Assembly (NCBI GenBank): GCA_002007465.1
Contig: LNAC01000378.1
Coordinates: forward strand, 1,269,879 to 1,333,878
Source: Ailurus styani
Taxonomy: Eukaryota > Chordata > Mammalia > Carnivora > Ailuridae
Reading direction: 5' to 3'
DNA length: 64,000 nucleotides
Shown: in pieces, positions 11,691 to 23,409 of the stretch
How positions within the stretch are numbered: the first letter of the stretch is position 1
How the letters are laid out: each line of letters opens with the position of its first letter
Translations under genes and position numbers: made by a program
Notes under the pieces: generated by a model
Told to the model about the DNA's origin: nothing
The model's database searches: none
What the model saw: the letters and a program-made list of their open reading frames with translations, nothing else

Positions 11691-12540
11691 ATCGGAAAAC
11701 TAGCTTGATGGGTCTCTGTTTCCTGCAAATGAGAAACTTGAGCAGAACGCAAAGGAATAAATGAAAACTCCAAGTCTCTGCGAAAGCTGAGCCCGGGTTT
11801 CTTTCCAAGAGTTTATTTGCGGAGGGATTCAGCTCGTTGGTAAGACGGCGGGGTGAGCATTTCACCTCCGGGTGTTTGGATAACTCACTCGGCCTCCTCT
11901 CAGCAGGGACGCAAATGTTACACCACTCTGCCTCGCCTCCATTCGAGTTTCATTTTTAGGTTGCTAATCTGACCTTTAGGGTTTTTTTTTTTTTTGGTTT
12001 TTTGGTTTTTTTTTTCTTTTTTAGGCCCTAAATGCAAAGAGAGAGTAGGTATTTTCCCCAAGTGTTATTACCAAAGTGAGACAACATCATTTCTTAGATT
12101 CTCTGTAGGTAGGGACCTGCTCACAATTCAAAGGGCATGATCTGGACGCGTGTGCCAGAATGTACTCCATCCTTACCCCGGGGCCGGTTTTTCTGGGATA
12201 AATTAAGCCGTGGTGTTTATAAGAATGTGTGGTATTGGGAAGAGAACGGTATGGTGTGTGCACTGCCCATGATACCCAAGGGCTTAGCAAACACCAGACC
12301 TTTGAATATAGGACTTAGTAACTACTCCCCCAAACAAGGGATTTGGTCCCATTTAGGTCAGAATTGAACAAATGTGCCCAATTTCTCCACCACCACGCCC
12401 ACACTCAGGCAGAAGTCGGAAGCCCTTGGTCAGGGCTGATATAAAGCAAAGCCCACATCACATGGGAGAATAACTATTACTCTTACGAAGACTATGTTTT
12501 TCTACCTCTGTTTTCCAGGAGAGATGGCCACTCCTAATTA
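11691..12540. other. Unassigned non-repeat DNA
   Basis: About 850 bases. Contains a T-rich run at about 11982-12022 in two blocks separated by 'ggttttttggt'. No gene or repeat recognised. Confidence 0.3.
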
Positions 12541-12542
12541 TC

Positions 12543-12744
12543 TTTTTTTTTTTTTTAAGATTTTATTTATTTTATTTGACACAGAGAGAGAGAGATCACA
12601 AGCAGGCAGAGGCAGGCAGAGAGAGAGGAGGAAGCAGGCTCCCTGCTGAGCAGAGAGCCCGACGCGGGCCTCGATCCCAGGACGCTGAGATCATGACCTG
12701 AGCTGAAAGCAGAGGCTTTAACCCACTGAGCCACCCAGGCGCCC
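12543..12744 (-). mobile_element. CAN SINE, antisense
   Basis: Long T-run start, complete core and 'gccacccaggcgccct' end. Flanks share 'tatctttt', a short target duplication. Confidence 0.93.
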
Positions 12745-12812
12745 TATCTTTTGATCTCAGCTTAAGATACCATATCCTGGAGGTAGCTGGCTCACTCAGT
12801 CATAAAAGGATG

Positions 12813-12931
12813 TGACTTTTTTTTTCTACAATTTTATTTTTCAGTCATCTGCACACCCTACATGGGCCTTGAACTTACAACTCCAAGATCAAGAGTCACA
12901 TGCTCTGCCGCTTGAGCCAGTCAGGTGCCCC
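12813..12931 (-). mobile_element. CAN SINE, older form, antisense
   Basis: 'ccctacatgggccttgaact' and 'gagccagtcaggtgccc' mark the older short SINE class. Confidence 0.75.
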
Positions 12932-12944
12932 AGACAGACAACCC

Positions 12945-13075
12945 CCGCCCCAGGGTTGTGAGCGGTAGCCTGATGTTGGGTGTTGAGATTCAAATAAATA
13001 AATAGATAGATAGATGGGTAGATAGATAGATAGATAAATAAATAAATAAATAAATAAGCAAGCTTTACAAAATAG
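12945..13075 (+). mobile_element. CAN SINE tail fragment with (GATA)n/(AAAT)n
   Basis: 'gatgttgggtgttgagatt' is the 3' part of an older SINE. Its tail has expanded into gata and aaat units (about 12990-13060). Confidence 0.7.
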
Positions 13076-13099
13076 TTCATCAGAAATTAAAGAAATCTT

Positions 13100-13480
13100 T
13101 AAAAAATATATATCACGTCACCTCCTCCAGGAAGCCTTCCTTTCCTCCCACTGATGGGGTGTCCTCCTCTGTGCTTCCAGAGCAGCCAGCCCCCACATCC
13201 GCCAGCAAGGCACTTGACCCTGCATTTCCTTCTACCTGTTTCTTCATTGGTCTCTCTCACTGCATGGAGAGGCCCCAAGGGCAAGTAACACATCGCTCTG
13301 CCCAGTCTTACTTCTGGGCCTTGGCTCCTAATTATCCTTCAGGGGCTTACTTAAGCACTGGTTTCTCTCTGAAGCCTTGTGTGACATTTGCTCACACTAT
13401 CCCCCCAGCCTACGCTGAAATTCCGTAGCTGCGGGGCCCACTGGATTTACCGTAATCACCTATGTGCTAGTCTGTCTCTG
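13100..13480 (+). mobile_element. L2 LINE 3' fragment
   Basis: 'cacctcctccaggaagcctt' and downstream text fit the L2 3' region. Alignment becomes uncertain after 13300. Confidence 0.55.
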
Positions 13481-13812
13481 GTGCAGCTCTGGTGAATGTC
13501 TAATAACTGGTTTTCTGGAAGAAAAAAAGATCCTATGTTCTAATGATCACTGATTTCCACGATGTAAGTACTCCTGCCGTGGCCCATCTCAGGCGACCAG
13601 TGTGAGGTCCCTGAACAGTGAGCTGGGAAGAAATGTCAGCAGCACAACATTATAGGGTATCATATTATTATATTCTATACTGCATACATATTATTATATT
13701 GTATATTGTATATAATATTTGCTCATAGACACCCAAGAGCCATAAATTACCTCAAGAGCGGAGAGGATAATAAAAGACAGGGGAAAAAAAGGAGTTAAGA
13801 AGTGATAAACTT
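13481..13812. other. Spacer with AT microsatellite-like patch
   Basis: Contains 'tattatattctatactgcat' and repeated tatat text at about 13655-13720. No gene seen. Confidence 0.35.
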
Positions 13813-13814
13813 TA

Positions 13815-14002
13815 GGTGCCTGGGTGGCTCAGTGGGTTAAAGCCTCTGCCTTCGGCTCAGGTCATGATCTCAGGGTCCTGGGATTGAGCCCCGCATCGGG
13901 CTCCCTGCTCAGCCAGGAGCCTGCTTCCTCCTCTCTCTCTGCCTGCCTCTCTGCCTACTTGTGACCTCTCTCTGTCAAATAAATAAATAAAATCTTAAAA
14001 AA
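13815..14002 (+). mobile_element. CAN SINE (young mustelid type)
   Basis: Complete copy with target duplication agaagtgataaacttt / agaagtgataagcttt. Confidence 0.96.
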
Positions 14003-14003
14003 A

Positions 14004-16500
14004 AGAAGTGATAAGCTTTGAGCCCTTTTAACCTTTGTTTTAATCCTATTTTATTTAATGGTAAGTTTATATAATTTAGTTTGTAACACTGGTGTGTTTC
14101 ACAGTTGGTTTGCAATATTCCCAAACACCCATTAACTCTCCTGAGCCAGTAGGAGCTGGCGGCAGCCTGTCCCCCGTCTGTGTCCCCACCTAGACCGTGA
14201 ATCTCAGGAGGACTTCGGCCAGACCGTCCAGCCCTCAGCACAAGGACACACAGTACCATTCACTGCAGCCAGCCCGGTAAATCCATCCTTTTGTCGTCCC
14301 TCTAAAGAAGTCAAGAGAGATCTCAGTGTGCCGTTGCACCACAAAGGCCACTTGGCAAAGGCTCTAGAGGAAGCCAACTTGACCTCAGCTAAGAACAAGC
14401 TCGGGGCTCTGTTATGTACATAGCACTTCCAGACTGACTTCTTTGCGCAGAACTAACATGCCGCTCCCTGCTGACGACCGCACAAGGCTCTGCCCAGTGT
14501 CTTGGCCTTTCCTTGAGCGGAGCCCACTGGCTTGCTTCCCTAAGATCCAGTTATCTCAAGACCCATTCGAGTTCACTGAATTCCAGCCCACCAAGAGAAC
14601 TGAGACATTTCCCTGAGGGTTCTTGTAATGGTTTTGACTCCAGACAGTGGTTTTGACACCAGAGCTCCAGGCCAGCCACCGGCAGGAGAGAACTTCGAGA
14701 AAGGTCACAGTGTGTCTGAGACCAAGTCAGCCATTAGTGGCGCCTTACGGAAATGAAATTGTATTAATCATAACAATAGCTAACGTGCAATAGGGACTTC
14801 CTACCTTGGTGCCAAGCCCCATGAGAGGCCATCCTCACAGACTAATTAATGGGGCCTCCCATGGAGTCCTCCACCAGCGAGACCCTCATGAAGATCGTCA
14901 CTCTCCCGGGCTGTCGCCCATCCAGTAAGATCAGACGGTGGTTGGGACCAACAGGTTCTGCTTTCTTATCTGAAGGACTCTTCCTTTTGGCCAAGAGGGT
15001 GTCATGTGGCTTCCTCAATAAGTGTGTTCAAGTCACCTTGAAGCGCTCCACTGAGAAGCATGACAGGAAGAGGTCCCACGAGCTCACCTTTGGCCCTCTC
15101 TGACATCCGTTCAGAGAGTTGAAATCCGTTGTCTTTTCAGGGCACTGGGCGACACTACCCACGGTCGCCTCCAGATCTCAATAGGTTGACATTTCACATC
15201 ATTTGAATAAATCAAAGTGACAGGGGTGCACGAAGTTGCTGAGCTGGGGAGATGGTCACAAAGAAGTGAAAAAGACATTTTCACGTTCTTGCTGATGAGC
15301 AAAATAAGTAAATTTTGCAAAGGAAGTGGGATGCTTTGTGAGAGGAGCCTTCTCTCAGGGACAGAGCGGCAATGCTGCCTCTGTGTTGGCTGGTAATAAA
15401 CTGGTGGGAAAACGTTTCAACGCCATCCACCGGGTGCACCCCAAAAACCCACCATGTAGAAGCCACACTCTCCCGGAAAAAAAGAGAGCCCTGATTTGGT
15501 AGAGTCCTGCCCTTGGAATACAAACTCAGTGTCATGTGGAAAAGGGAATCTGATTTCCCTCAAGGGAAGCTTCAACTTTGGTCGCCATGGCTGTTGATCT
15601 CTATCTTTTCCTAAAAAAGGACAAAGTAGTTTTTCTACCTTTGGTGGAAACACGAACTTCGAACTTCTCGGTGCTCTTCTGTTTGTGTGCAGAAATGCGC
15701 TAACTGCTTTCAAGCTGCATTGTTCTGGATGTGCTTCAAGGACTTGGCAAGTGAAAAGAAAAAGCCAGTAAGCAAACAAGCAAACAAGAACCCTAAATTG
15801 TCTGGCAATTTGGGTCAGAAGTTTAAAAACCCAATTGTGAGGACTCATTCAGGAAGGAAGATCTTTTTCATGCTAATCAACTACTAATTATAAAATAGGT
15901 GATAGTTGGCGAGTGAGGAGGTAAAAAGGAGGGGCGGAGAGGTGCTGGTTTATAATTTAGTCACCCTTGATTGGAAAGTGGGCGTTGTAAGGTTTTTGGC
16001 ACCAAACCCCAGCGAGTCACTCCGCAGCGTGGGTTCCTCTTATTTGGGGCTTTCAGTTTGGACACAGGAAAGAACAAACCAAAAATTAAAGCCAGAAGGG
16101 AGGATTTTAAAAGGCCAAGCTGCAAAGAAGAGTGGATTTTTGGGCTCCTTTGCAAATAGAGCTGGAATAATGAGGGTAAACTCTTAAAGACCTGGGGGAA
16201 AGGGAACCCATGGAGGTGGTCCCCTCTGGGGTCCAAATAATGCCCTTGGAGTAGCCTTGACAATCCCAGGCATAAGAGGAAGTCCTGGGCCAGGGACCTA
16301 AAGCCATTCTAGGACCCCGTCAGAGTCACGACATTGGCATTGTCAGCTGGCTGGGGTTTTCCGTGTGAGGCCGGGAGGAGGGGTAAGAGATACCGATGAA
16401 GAGGTGGACGGGGGTGTCAGATGGTGAAGAATCTGGAGGCTAAGGAGCCAGAGCTCTATCTTATGAGCAACTGGGAGCCACAGAAGCAACGTTTCTCCTA
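14004..16500. other. Repeat-poor interval
   Basis: About 2.5 kb with few recognisable repeats; a short MIR-like antisense piece is at about 14765-14860 ('aacaatagctaacgtgcaat'). The longest open frame (15417-15848, minus) shows no family similarity, no splice-site support and unremarkable codon use, so I do not call it. It may hold noncoding regulatory DNA. Confidence 0.35.
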
Positions 16501-16862
16501 TTTGCCTACGTATTGGAATCACCGGGAGAGCCTGATGCCTGGATTCCCAACCCCCGAGATTCCGATTTAATCAGCCCTGGGTGTGACTCGGGCGTCAGGA
16601 TATTAGAAATCTGTCCAGGTGGGGCACCCGGGTGGCTCAGTAGGTTAAGCGTCTGCCTTCAGCTCAGGTCATGATCCCGGGGTCCTGGGAGCCACCCGAG
16701 TCGGGATCCCTGCTTCTCCCTCTCCCTCTGCCTTCCCCCCTGCTTATGCTTTCTCCCTCTCTCTGTCAAATAAGTAAATAAAATCTTAATAGAAAAAAGA
16801 AAAAAATCTGTCCAGGTGACTCTGTGATGCAGCTAGGTTGAGAGGCACTGCATTATACAGGG
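16501..16862 (+). mobile_element. MER5-like DNA transposon relic (hAT-Charlie)
   Basis: 'attggaatcaccgggagagc' to 'gaatccagg'-type core and 'gaggcactgcattata' end resemble MER5. It is split by a SINE at 16623-16805. Confidence 0.6.
16623..16805 (+). mobile_element. CAN SINE
   Basis: Inserted in the MER5 relic. Target duplication aaatctgtccaggtg is on both sides. Carries an internal change, 'ggagccacccgagtcggga', where young copies read 'gatcgagcc'. Confidence 0.93.
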
Positions 16863-17155
16863 TTTCAAGCACAAGTAGAACAAGGATGCGGTCAACTGCC
16901 TGTTTTAAAGAGCCCATTGTGACAGAGAGTGGAGGAGTGAAAACAGAGTCGAGAACCAGCCTGGAGGCAATTGCAATGGTCTAGGTGAGAGACAATGTAA
17001 GACGGACCAAAGTAATAGGAGCAGGACTGGAGCAGAAGATACCGTTTAGTGAGATGCTGGGTTTGTTCAGTTGGCAGGACTTGGGTGATTGATTAGCTGC
17101 AGGTGAACTCAGGGAGAGGGAAGAATCAAGATCGACTTCCAAAGAAATTCTACCC
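16863..17155 (-). mobile_element. L2 LINE fragment, antisense
   Basis: 'ggaggcaattgcaatggtct' and 'agatgctgggtttgttcag' follow the L2 antisense consensus. Confidence 0.65.
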
Positions 17156-18012
17156 TTGTACAAGGCCAGTGGGTGTACCAAAGTGCATTCACTTTGCAAA
17201 ATGGTTTGGCAGTTTCTCAAAAACCTCAACATAGACTGCCACATGACCCAGGAATTCCACTGAGACACCTGCACCCAAGAGAACCGAAAATGTATATCCA
17301 CACAAAAATTTGTAGATGGAAGTTCACAGCGGCCTTGTTCATAGTTGCCAAAACCTGGAAACAACCCAAATGGCCCTCAACTGATGAACGGATAAATAAA
17401 CTGTGGTATATCCATACAATGGAATATTGTTCGTCCATAAAACAGAATGAAATTCTGATCCATACTACGACATGGTTGAACCTTGCAAACATTACACCAA
17501 GTGAGAGAAGCCAGTCACAAAAGACCACACACTGTAGGATCCCATTTAAATGAAAAACCCAGAATAGGCAAAATCCAAAGAGACAGAAAATAGACTCATT
17601 GTTTTCCAGGGTGGGAGGAGCAGGGGAATGGGGGGGGGGAGCTGCTGGTGGGTAAGTGGGATCTCTTGGAGGGTGATGAAATGTTCTAAAACTAGATTGT
17701 GGCGCCAGTGGCACAAGCGTGAATTTGCTGAAAAGTACTGAATTGAACACTGTAAAAGAGTGGCTAAGTTGGGGCGCCTGGGTGGCTGAGTGGGTTAAAG
17801 CCTCTGCCTTCGGCTCAGGTCATGATCTCAGGGTCCTGGGATCGAGCCCCTCATCGGGCTCTCTGCTCGGCAGGGAGCCTGCCTCCTCCTCTCTCTCTGC
17901 CTGCCTCTCTGCCTACTTGTGATCTCTCACTGTCAAATAAATAAATAAATAATTCTAAAAAAAAAAAGAGTGGCTAAGCAAATTATATCTCAATTTTTTA
18001 AAAAAAGAATGA
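17156..18012 (+). mobile_element. Old L1 3' end
   Basis: Reads as L1 ORF2 C-terminus and 3' UTR: 'caggaattccactgagacac', 'tatccatacaatggaatatt', 'gtgagagaagccagtcacaa', 'aactagattgtggcgccagt'. Interrupted by a SINE at 17773. Confidence 0.8.
17773..17968 (+). mobile_element. CAN SINE (young mustelid type)
   Basis: Inserted in the L1 3' end. Target duplication aagagtggctaag is on both sides. Confidence 0.96.
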
Positions 18013-18029
18013 CTTCCAAGTTCTTAACC

Positions 18030-18420
18030 TTGACTGGCTAGGTTAAGGACGGCTTCACTAAATGATGCAGAGAAAACAGGTGGGGGGACATATCTGGGAA
18101 GGGCTGGTACCTGCCGGCTTCTGGGGACCAGTGTGCGGAAGACGGGTGGGTGATGAGTCTGGAGCTCTCAGGAGAAGTCTTGGCAGGAGACAGGGATTCT
18201 GGAGCAATGATCTCGGTCATCGGTGGTCACTGATGTTATGGGAAACGGTGCACTTAGGAAGAGGATGTCGTGTGTGAAAACTGCAGGCCAACGAGAAATC
18301 CCAGGGGCACACTAACATTAAGGAGATGACAGGGAAAGAAGAGTTCGTGAAGATGCCAAAGAGGAGCCTCAGAGAGATTTAAGGAAAGCAGCAAATGGGG
18401 AGGAGGAATTGTCACGGCGC
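18030..18420 (-). mobile_element. L2 LINE fragment, antisense
   Basis: Diverged L2 antisense text with 'aacaggtggggggacatat' and G-rich purine phrasing. The family call is moderate. Confidence 0.5.
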
Positions 18421-18879
18421 CCACTGAGATAGAAGATCCCGTTTCAGTGCTATTGTGGGGTTAAGTCCTTGCCCACATTCCCAGGACCAGGCTCTACCCA
18501 CCACGTTTTGCAGATATGGGTAAGATGAATTTTGTCCAATGATCAATTCTCTATAGTTTAAAAAATTCTCTTGAGAATTTTTCCAATGTTTTTTAATTCT
18601 TTTTTTCCCTTTTGCTACAAAATGCATTTACTTCCAGCCAGATAAAATTCTCTAACTGCATATGTGTGTACATATTATAAGGACCTTCTTTGATACATGG
18701 GCTGTTAATCAGAGTCCATTCTTATTATTAAAATCTATACCATGCATTTTTGGCTCTTAAAATAGAATTGAAACAGACTGCTAACGTGTAAGCCCTAAGT
18801 CTGGTCATTGACATAAATGGCAGGCAATTCTTCACCCATGAGTCCAGAGCAGTATCGACAGGTTTCCCCATCCCCTGTT
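18421..18879. other. Unassigned non-repeat DNA
   Basis: About 460 bases without a recognised repeat or coding signal. Confidence 0.3.
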
Positions 18880-19093
18880 GAGATTGTTTTTAACAGAATA
18901 TTTTACAATTCTCTCTTACAAGTCCTGATCCCTCTGGCAGTTTCCCCCATCCCTCCACCCACCCCCCTCTGTTAACCATCCATTTGTTCTCTATAGTTCA
19001 GAGTCTGTTTCTTGGTTTGCCTCCCTCTCTCTCCTTTTTTCTCTTTGATCATTTATTTTGTTTCTTAAATTCCACATGTGAGTGAAATCATAT
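18880..19093 (-). mobile_element. Carnivore L1 3' UTR fragment, antisense
   Basis: 'cccctctgttaaccatcca' and 'ttcttaaattccacatgtga' match the 3' end seen in the L1 at the start of the window. It stops exactly at the N at 19094, so the boundary may be an assembly joint. Confidence 0.75.
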
Positions 19094-19299
19094 NCTGTTC
19101 TTTCTGCAGGGACTCCTGGAGACAAGAGGAAAAGGTATCATCCCCCAAAGACTGAAAACTGAGCTGTTTTTCTTCCTATTTAAAAGAGCAGGGGGCAAAC
19201 GCGGCAAAGAGAAATAGTTTGCCCGGCACTACACAGCTCAAGAATGGTGGGCCTCCAGAGCACTTGGCCTCCAATGTTACCCTTCCGAGCTCTCAGTAA

Positions 19300-19560
19300 A
19301 CAGCATAAAGCTGTGTGCTGCAGCAAAGGGAGTGGGTTCGAAGTCGCAGTCAAGGGCAAGCTCTGTAACCCGACGGCTAGCTGCGTTCACGTGGCAACAC
19401 AGGCCACCTGTCTGAGCCTCAGCTGCCTAATCTCTAAAATGGGGATATTCATATTTGTTCTGCAGACCTCACCAGTTGGTTGTGATGCTCAAATGAGATG
19501 TGTACTAATAGGACGGCTACAACAATAAAGCTCCCTGCAGGGACTCTCACTGGGCAGCTG
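19300..19560 (+). mobile_element. MIR SINE
   Basis: 'gtgggttcgaagtcgcagtc', 'ctaatctctaaaatggggat' and 'gatgctcaaatgagatgtg' give the full MIR order. Confidence 0.8.
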
Positions 19561-19729
19561 ACAGAGTAGGGGCTCGGTAGCACCGCTTGCTTGAAAGGGC
19601 ACAGAAATCCTGTTCCATGCTGCGTCGTCACACCAACCGCACTTGATTCTAATTCTCTATTTGGGAAGCTGTCTTCCCCACCAGACTGAGTTTGCCAAGG
19701 TCAAGGACCAGAACTTGCCATGGGGAGTG

Positions 19730-19900
19730 CTGGTGGCCCAGCAGGGGCAGCCCCAGCGGCGGCACGGAGCCCGTCACCGCCTCGGCGCCGACAGCACCGG
19801 CCTGCGGCCAGCAGAGAGCAGCAGAGACCCCCGAGTCCGGCCCCCTCTGCCCACAAGCCGCCCCCCGCCCCACCCCGCGTGCATCCGGGCCGGGCCTCCT
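19730..19900. other. CpG-rich patch
   Basis: Many CpG pairs in about 170 bases (cggcggcacgg, cgcctcggcgccgac, ccgggccgggcc), well above the surroundings. Open frames in three phases here are a by-product of high GC. Possible small CpG island; no gene is tied to it. Confidence 0.5.
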
Positions 19901-20569
19901 TCCATCTCTAACCTTGCTCCGCACTTGGCCTCTCTCCAAAGGGGTGGAAATCGGGCCGGTTTGACTAAAATGTTTCCCCGAACCTAAGCAGTTTGCAAAT
20001 TTCAGCCTGAAACTAGGGCAACGGGAGCAGTTTTAGTCACCAAGGCCATTCCCAGTGCAAACTTAGACGCGGCATCCATGAGGTCTTGAATCTCTGTGGG
20101 GCAGGACAGCTTCCCACTTGAATGCGTTTGACAAAAGGTCTTGCAGAGTTTGGAAAGAACTCCTGGCTTTAGAAGATTGAAAACTGCAAAGTTCTGCTTT
20201 TTTGTTGTTGTTAAATAGCGCTTTCAAAGGTCCCTTCGAGAGGGCTGCCTATCTACATATAATTTGATGCTCTACAGTGAAGTAGAGAGCCAAATGAAAG
20301 CCGCCCGGGCCCAGGTTGGGAGTCATTAAAGTGGCTGAATGAACGGTAATTATTTTAGCTAGCAGTGGGAAGAAGGGCCCGGCACACTAGTGAAGTGGAG
20401 TGCCTGCTTCTAGTAACTGATGGGCCGACCTTATTATCTTTCCCATTTGACACCGAAAGGCCGCTGGAACTAATGGCCTTTCAAGGGAAAGCAAAAGCTT
20501 TCTATTTATTTACTTTATTCTCTGGCTTTTACAGGGTTCCATTTTAATGCCCCTTAATTATGCTACAGC
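19901..20569. other. Repeat-poor interval, possible noncoding conserved element
   Basis: No repeat recognised. The segment around 20330-20360 ('gtaattattttagctagca') has the look of homeodomain-type AT motifs in otherwise complex DNA. Conservation cannot be judged here. Confidence 0.25.
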
Positions 20570-20574
20570 AGTTG

Positions 20575-20825
20575 AGTGTAGGGGTTGAGTACGGGCTTTG
20601 GAGGCAGACAAAACCGGGCCCCCATCCCAGCTCGGCAGCTTCGCAGCTGCGTGGGTCGGGTCCCTCGCTTGAGCACTCCGAGTTTTATTTTCCTTTCTCT
20701 GCAAAAGAGTGACTCTAATTCATGACTCGTAGGCTTATTGTGATGATTCAATGAGCTGATGCATCTAAAGCACTTAGCCCGGAGCCCAGTGCATGGAGAG
20801 TACGCGGGAAATTGGACGCTTACTA
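20575..20825 (+). mobile_element. MIR SINE
   Basis: 'tgagtacgggctttggaggc', 'cagctgcgtgggtcgggtc' and 'atgattcaatgagctgatgc' are MIR landmarks in order. Confidence 0.8.
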
Positions 20826-21240
20826 CACAAATAGTTGAAGAATTGTGCACGCATGCACACTCACACACACTTACACATTCACCTGGAGGGTGGGCCATGG
20901 CAGCAGCCATGAGATGCGTTCACAACAAACCCTGACAAAGAAACAAGGCTCCGAGGGATGAAGTCAGTGCCCAAAGTTGGTCATAAAGCACTGGAGATGG
21001 ACCTCAAACCCCATGTGTCTGAAGCGGACGGCTAGAACGAAATCTGCCCTGTCAACTTTGTTCTAGAGGGGCCACCCATTCTTTCCTCCAGCCTTAGCTC
21101 TCTCAGAGCCCGGGTGTCAGGGAATGGCCTGTACCCCCTCAGAAGGTCAGCTGTGGGAGGCTTGGGCAGGGGCTCAGGTGGGAGTCTGAGAAGCATCCGT
21201 AAAGTACATTCATTGTCCTTGTCAGCCAAGAGTAATAGCA
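20826..21240. other. Unassigned spacer
   Basis: Includes a short CA/TG-rich stretch near 20850-20875. No gene recognised. Confidence 0.3.
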
Positions 21241-21244
21241 TTTT

Positions 21245-21370
21245 CGTTCATTTATTTATTGGACCAAAATTTACTGAATGAGGTCCCTGTGGCAGACACT
21301 GTGCTAGGCATGATAAAACCCAGAGATGACTCAGACATGAGAATTGCTCTTCTGAAAGCTGGTTCTTTTC
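21245..21370 (-). mobile_element. L2 LINE 3' end, antisense
   Basis: 'ttcatttatttattggacc' then 'ggcagacactgtgctaggca' is the reverse complement of the L2 3' end. Confidence 0.65.
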
Positions 21371-22495
21371 TTTAGGAAGTAGGAGCAGTGGTGCTTTTCG
21401 GTTTATTCGGAATGACCAACTCCATCATTCTGGTAACATAACACAAGAACTAAGACTGAAGATCCCATTGGTTGGGTTTCTGCCTGGCTTAAACATCCAT
21501 GGATTACCTGTTCTTTCTGCATCACAAAAGGCCTTGGTTTGCGAGTAGGAAAGTGTACCCGAATTTCCAGAACCTGCCAGCATGGTTGTACCTTATGGTA
21601 TCAACTAATGAGGTCTTGAAGACTGACCTTTGGCTTTTGAGGGTGAAGTCAAGTTCAGTGTCGGTGACGTGAGAAGACATGTTAACACCGAGGTCTGTCT
21701 TTTCTATTTTTTGGTTTCGGTTTTCAATTCTAGATGTAAGCCTTTCAGAACCTTGACATTTTATACCATAAGTCTGTTCTGCCTGGCTTTTGTTTTTAAA
21801 CTGTATATAAATGAAATCCTGCTACTTCCTCTTTGGGAAGTCCAGTCCAAAGTATCTCCTTGCGGTACAAATGGCAGTATACTTTCACGGTACCAAACTC
21901 TTCTGACCTAGAATTGGAAAGGCTCCTTTCATAATTTCAATAATTCTAGACATTGCTGGGGTTAAACCAGTCGAGTGGACATCTCACCATCACAATTAGG
22001 TTTTGAGACACAAAATCCCAGCCAAAGGGTTGGCAAATTTTGAAAATGGATCCCAAATGGCTTCCCCCAAAGTGCTTTTTTGTCATTAACTGGAGGAAAG
22101 CAAGCTAAGAGAGAATGGATTTAGAGTACCTCAAATTGCATACACTGCTGTTGCCTTCACAACATGAGCAAATCACTACCAGAAATCTGGGTTTTTTGTA
22201 CCATCTAGTGGTACATCCCAACACAGCTGATACATATGTGTTTTTTTAAGTTCACAGTTCTTTAAGAGAGTCACTCTCTGAGGGCTCAGGTCAGGGGGTT
22301 GTTTCATACAGAGTTTGTAGGCGCAAGGGGATGGTCAACTTCCTCACCCTGTTATTCTGAGCTTTATGGCTGGATTCCTCAGCTGTCGTGAGCACAAGCG
22401 TAAGAGCAAGGAACACACTCACACGGTGAGAGCAAAGAACAGAGCGTGTGCACCATCTCTCTCTCTTGGACGTTGTTTAAAGACTCCCAGAACTG
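21371..22495. other. Repeat-poor interval
   Basis: About 1.1 kb. The 93-codon plus frame starting at 21630 has no family similarity, initiation context or splice support. No repeat recognised. Confidence 0.3.
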
Positions 22496-22497
22496 GA

Positions 22498-22724
22498 CGC
22501 CTGGGCGGCTCAGTGGGTTAAAGCCTCTGCCTTCGGCTCAGGTCATGATCTCAGCGTCCTGGGATCGAGGCCCGCATCGGGCTCTCTGCTCAGCGGGGAG
22601 CCTGCTTCCTCCTCTCTCTGCCTGCCTCTCTGCCTCCTTGTGATCTCTCTCCCTCTGTGAAATAAATAAATAAAATCTTAAAAAAAAAAAAAAAAACCCA
22701 AAAAAACAAAAAAAAAAACCTCCC
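22498..22724 (+). mobile_element. CAN SINE (young mustelid type)
   Basis: Target duplication ctcccagaact flanks it. Its long A-rich tail is broken by 'ccc' interruptions. Confidence 0.95.
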
Positions 22725-22734
22725 AGAACTCTTT

Positions 22735-22960
22735 CAGGGGTTTTCAAAACAATTTTTCTAATGTGGTCAAAAGCATATAACATAAAGTTGACTATTTTAG
22801 CCATTTCTAGGTGTCCAGTTCAGTGCTATCAAGTACATTCACAGTGCTGTGCAACAGATCTCTCGAACTTTTCATCTCAAAAAATGGAAACTCTGGGGAA
22901 CCGCAGCTCCTGATTTCCCCTCCTCCACTCACCGCATTTACCAACGGATCGCTGGCAGGC
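22735..22960 (-). mobile_element. Old L1 3' end, antisense
   Basis: 'gtccagttcagtgctatcaa' and 'gtgctgtgcaacagatctc' match the old L1M 3' end read antisense. Confidence 0.6.
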
Positions 22961-23409
22961 AGATATTCCTCCAAGGGCCCGTGTTTTTACCGTACTTATT
23001 AAATTACAATACATAAATATGTGAATAATGAATAATTGTCATTGAAAAAGCAGTCATTATCACAAAAACAAACGGCTCTCTCCTTTTCCCTCCCGCCTCA
23101 CTACCTCAGGAACAAAAGGATGATTGCTGAAGTCGTGATGCCTTATCTTTTGTTAACCAAATCTCTGAGCTGAGTTCCTGTTTGCCGAGCACCCTTGCTT
23201 AGGACGCCTGGGAGCCGGAGTCTTGAGACCTTTAAATGCAGGATTCTGCAAAAAAGAAAAAATTACAATTATTATTGTTTTTAATTGCAGGATTATATCA
23301 AAAGAATTCCAGGCTCACCAGGGAAAAGGTGCGGAGATCCCTGGGGGCTCACGGAGGGAAAGGGAAGAGCTGGTTTGGAATTGTGGCTCAGTCAAGTTTC
23401 CAGCTGTGC
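22961..23409. other. Unassigned non-repeat DNA
   Basis: No repeat or gene recognised across about 450 bases. Confidence 0.3.

Noticed and set aside
15417..15848. 143-codon open frame on the minus strand
   Set aside because: No family similarity, no conserved motif and no splice or promoter support; it lies in repeat-poor but ordinary DNA and is no longer than chance allows.
17719..17922. Repeated peptides with WLSGLKPLPSAQVMISGSW-type text, here and at many sites
   Set aside because: These are translations of the CAN SINE and recur at every young copy.
19643..19987. Overlapping open frames in a GC-rich patch
   Set aside because: High GC removes stops in all phases; no motif or splice structure.
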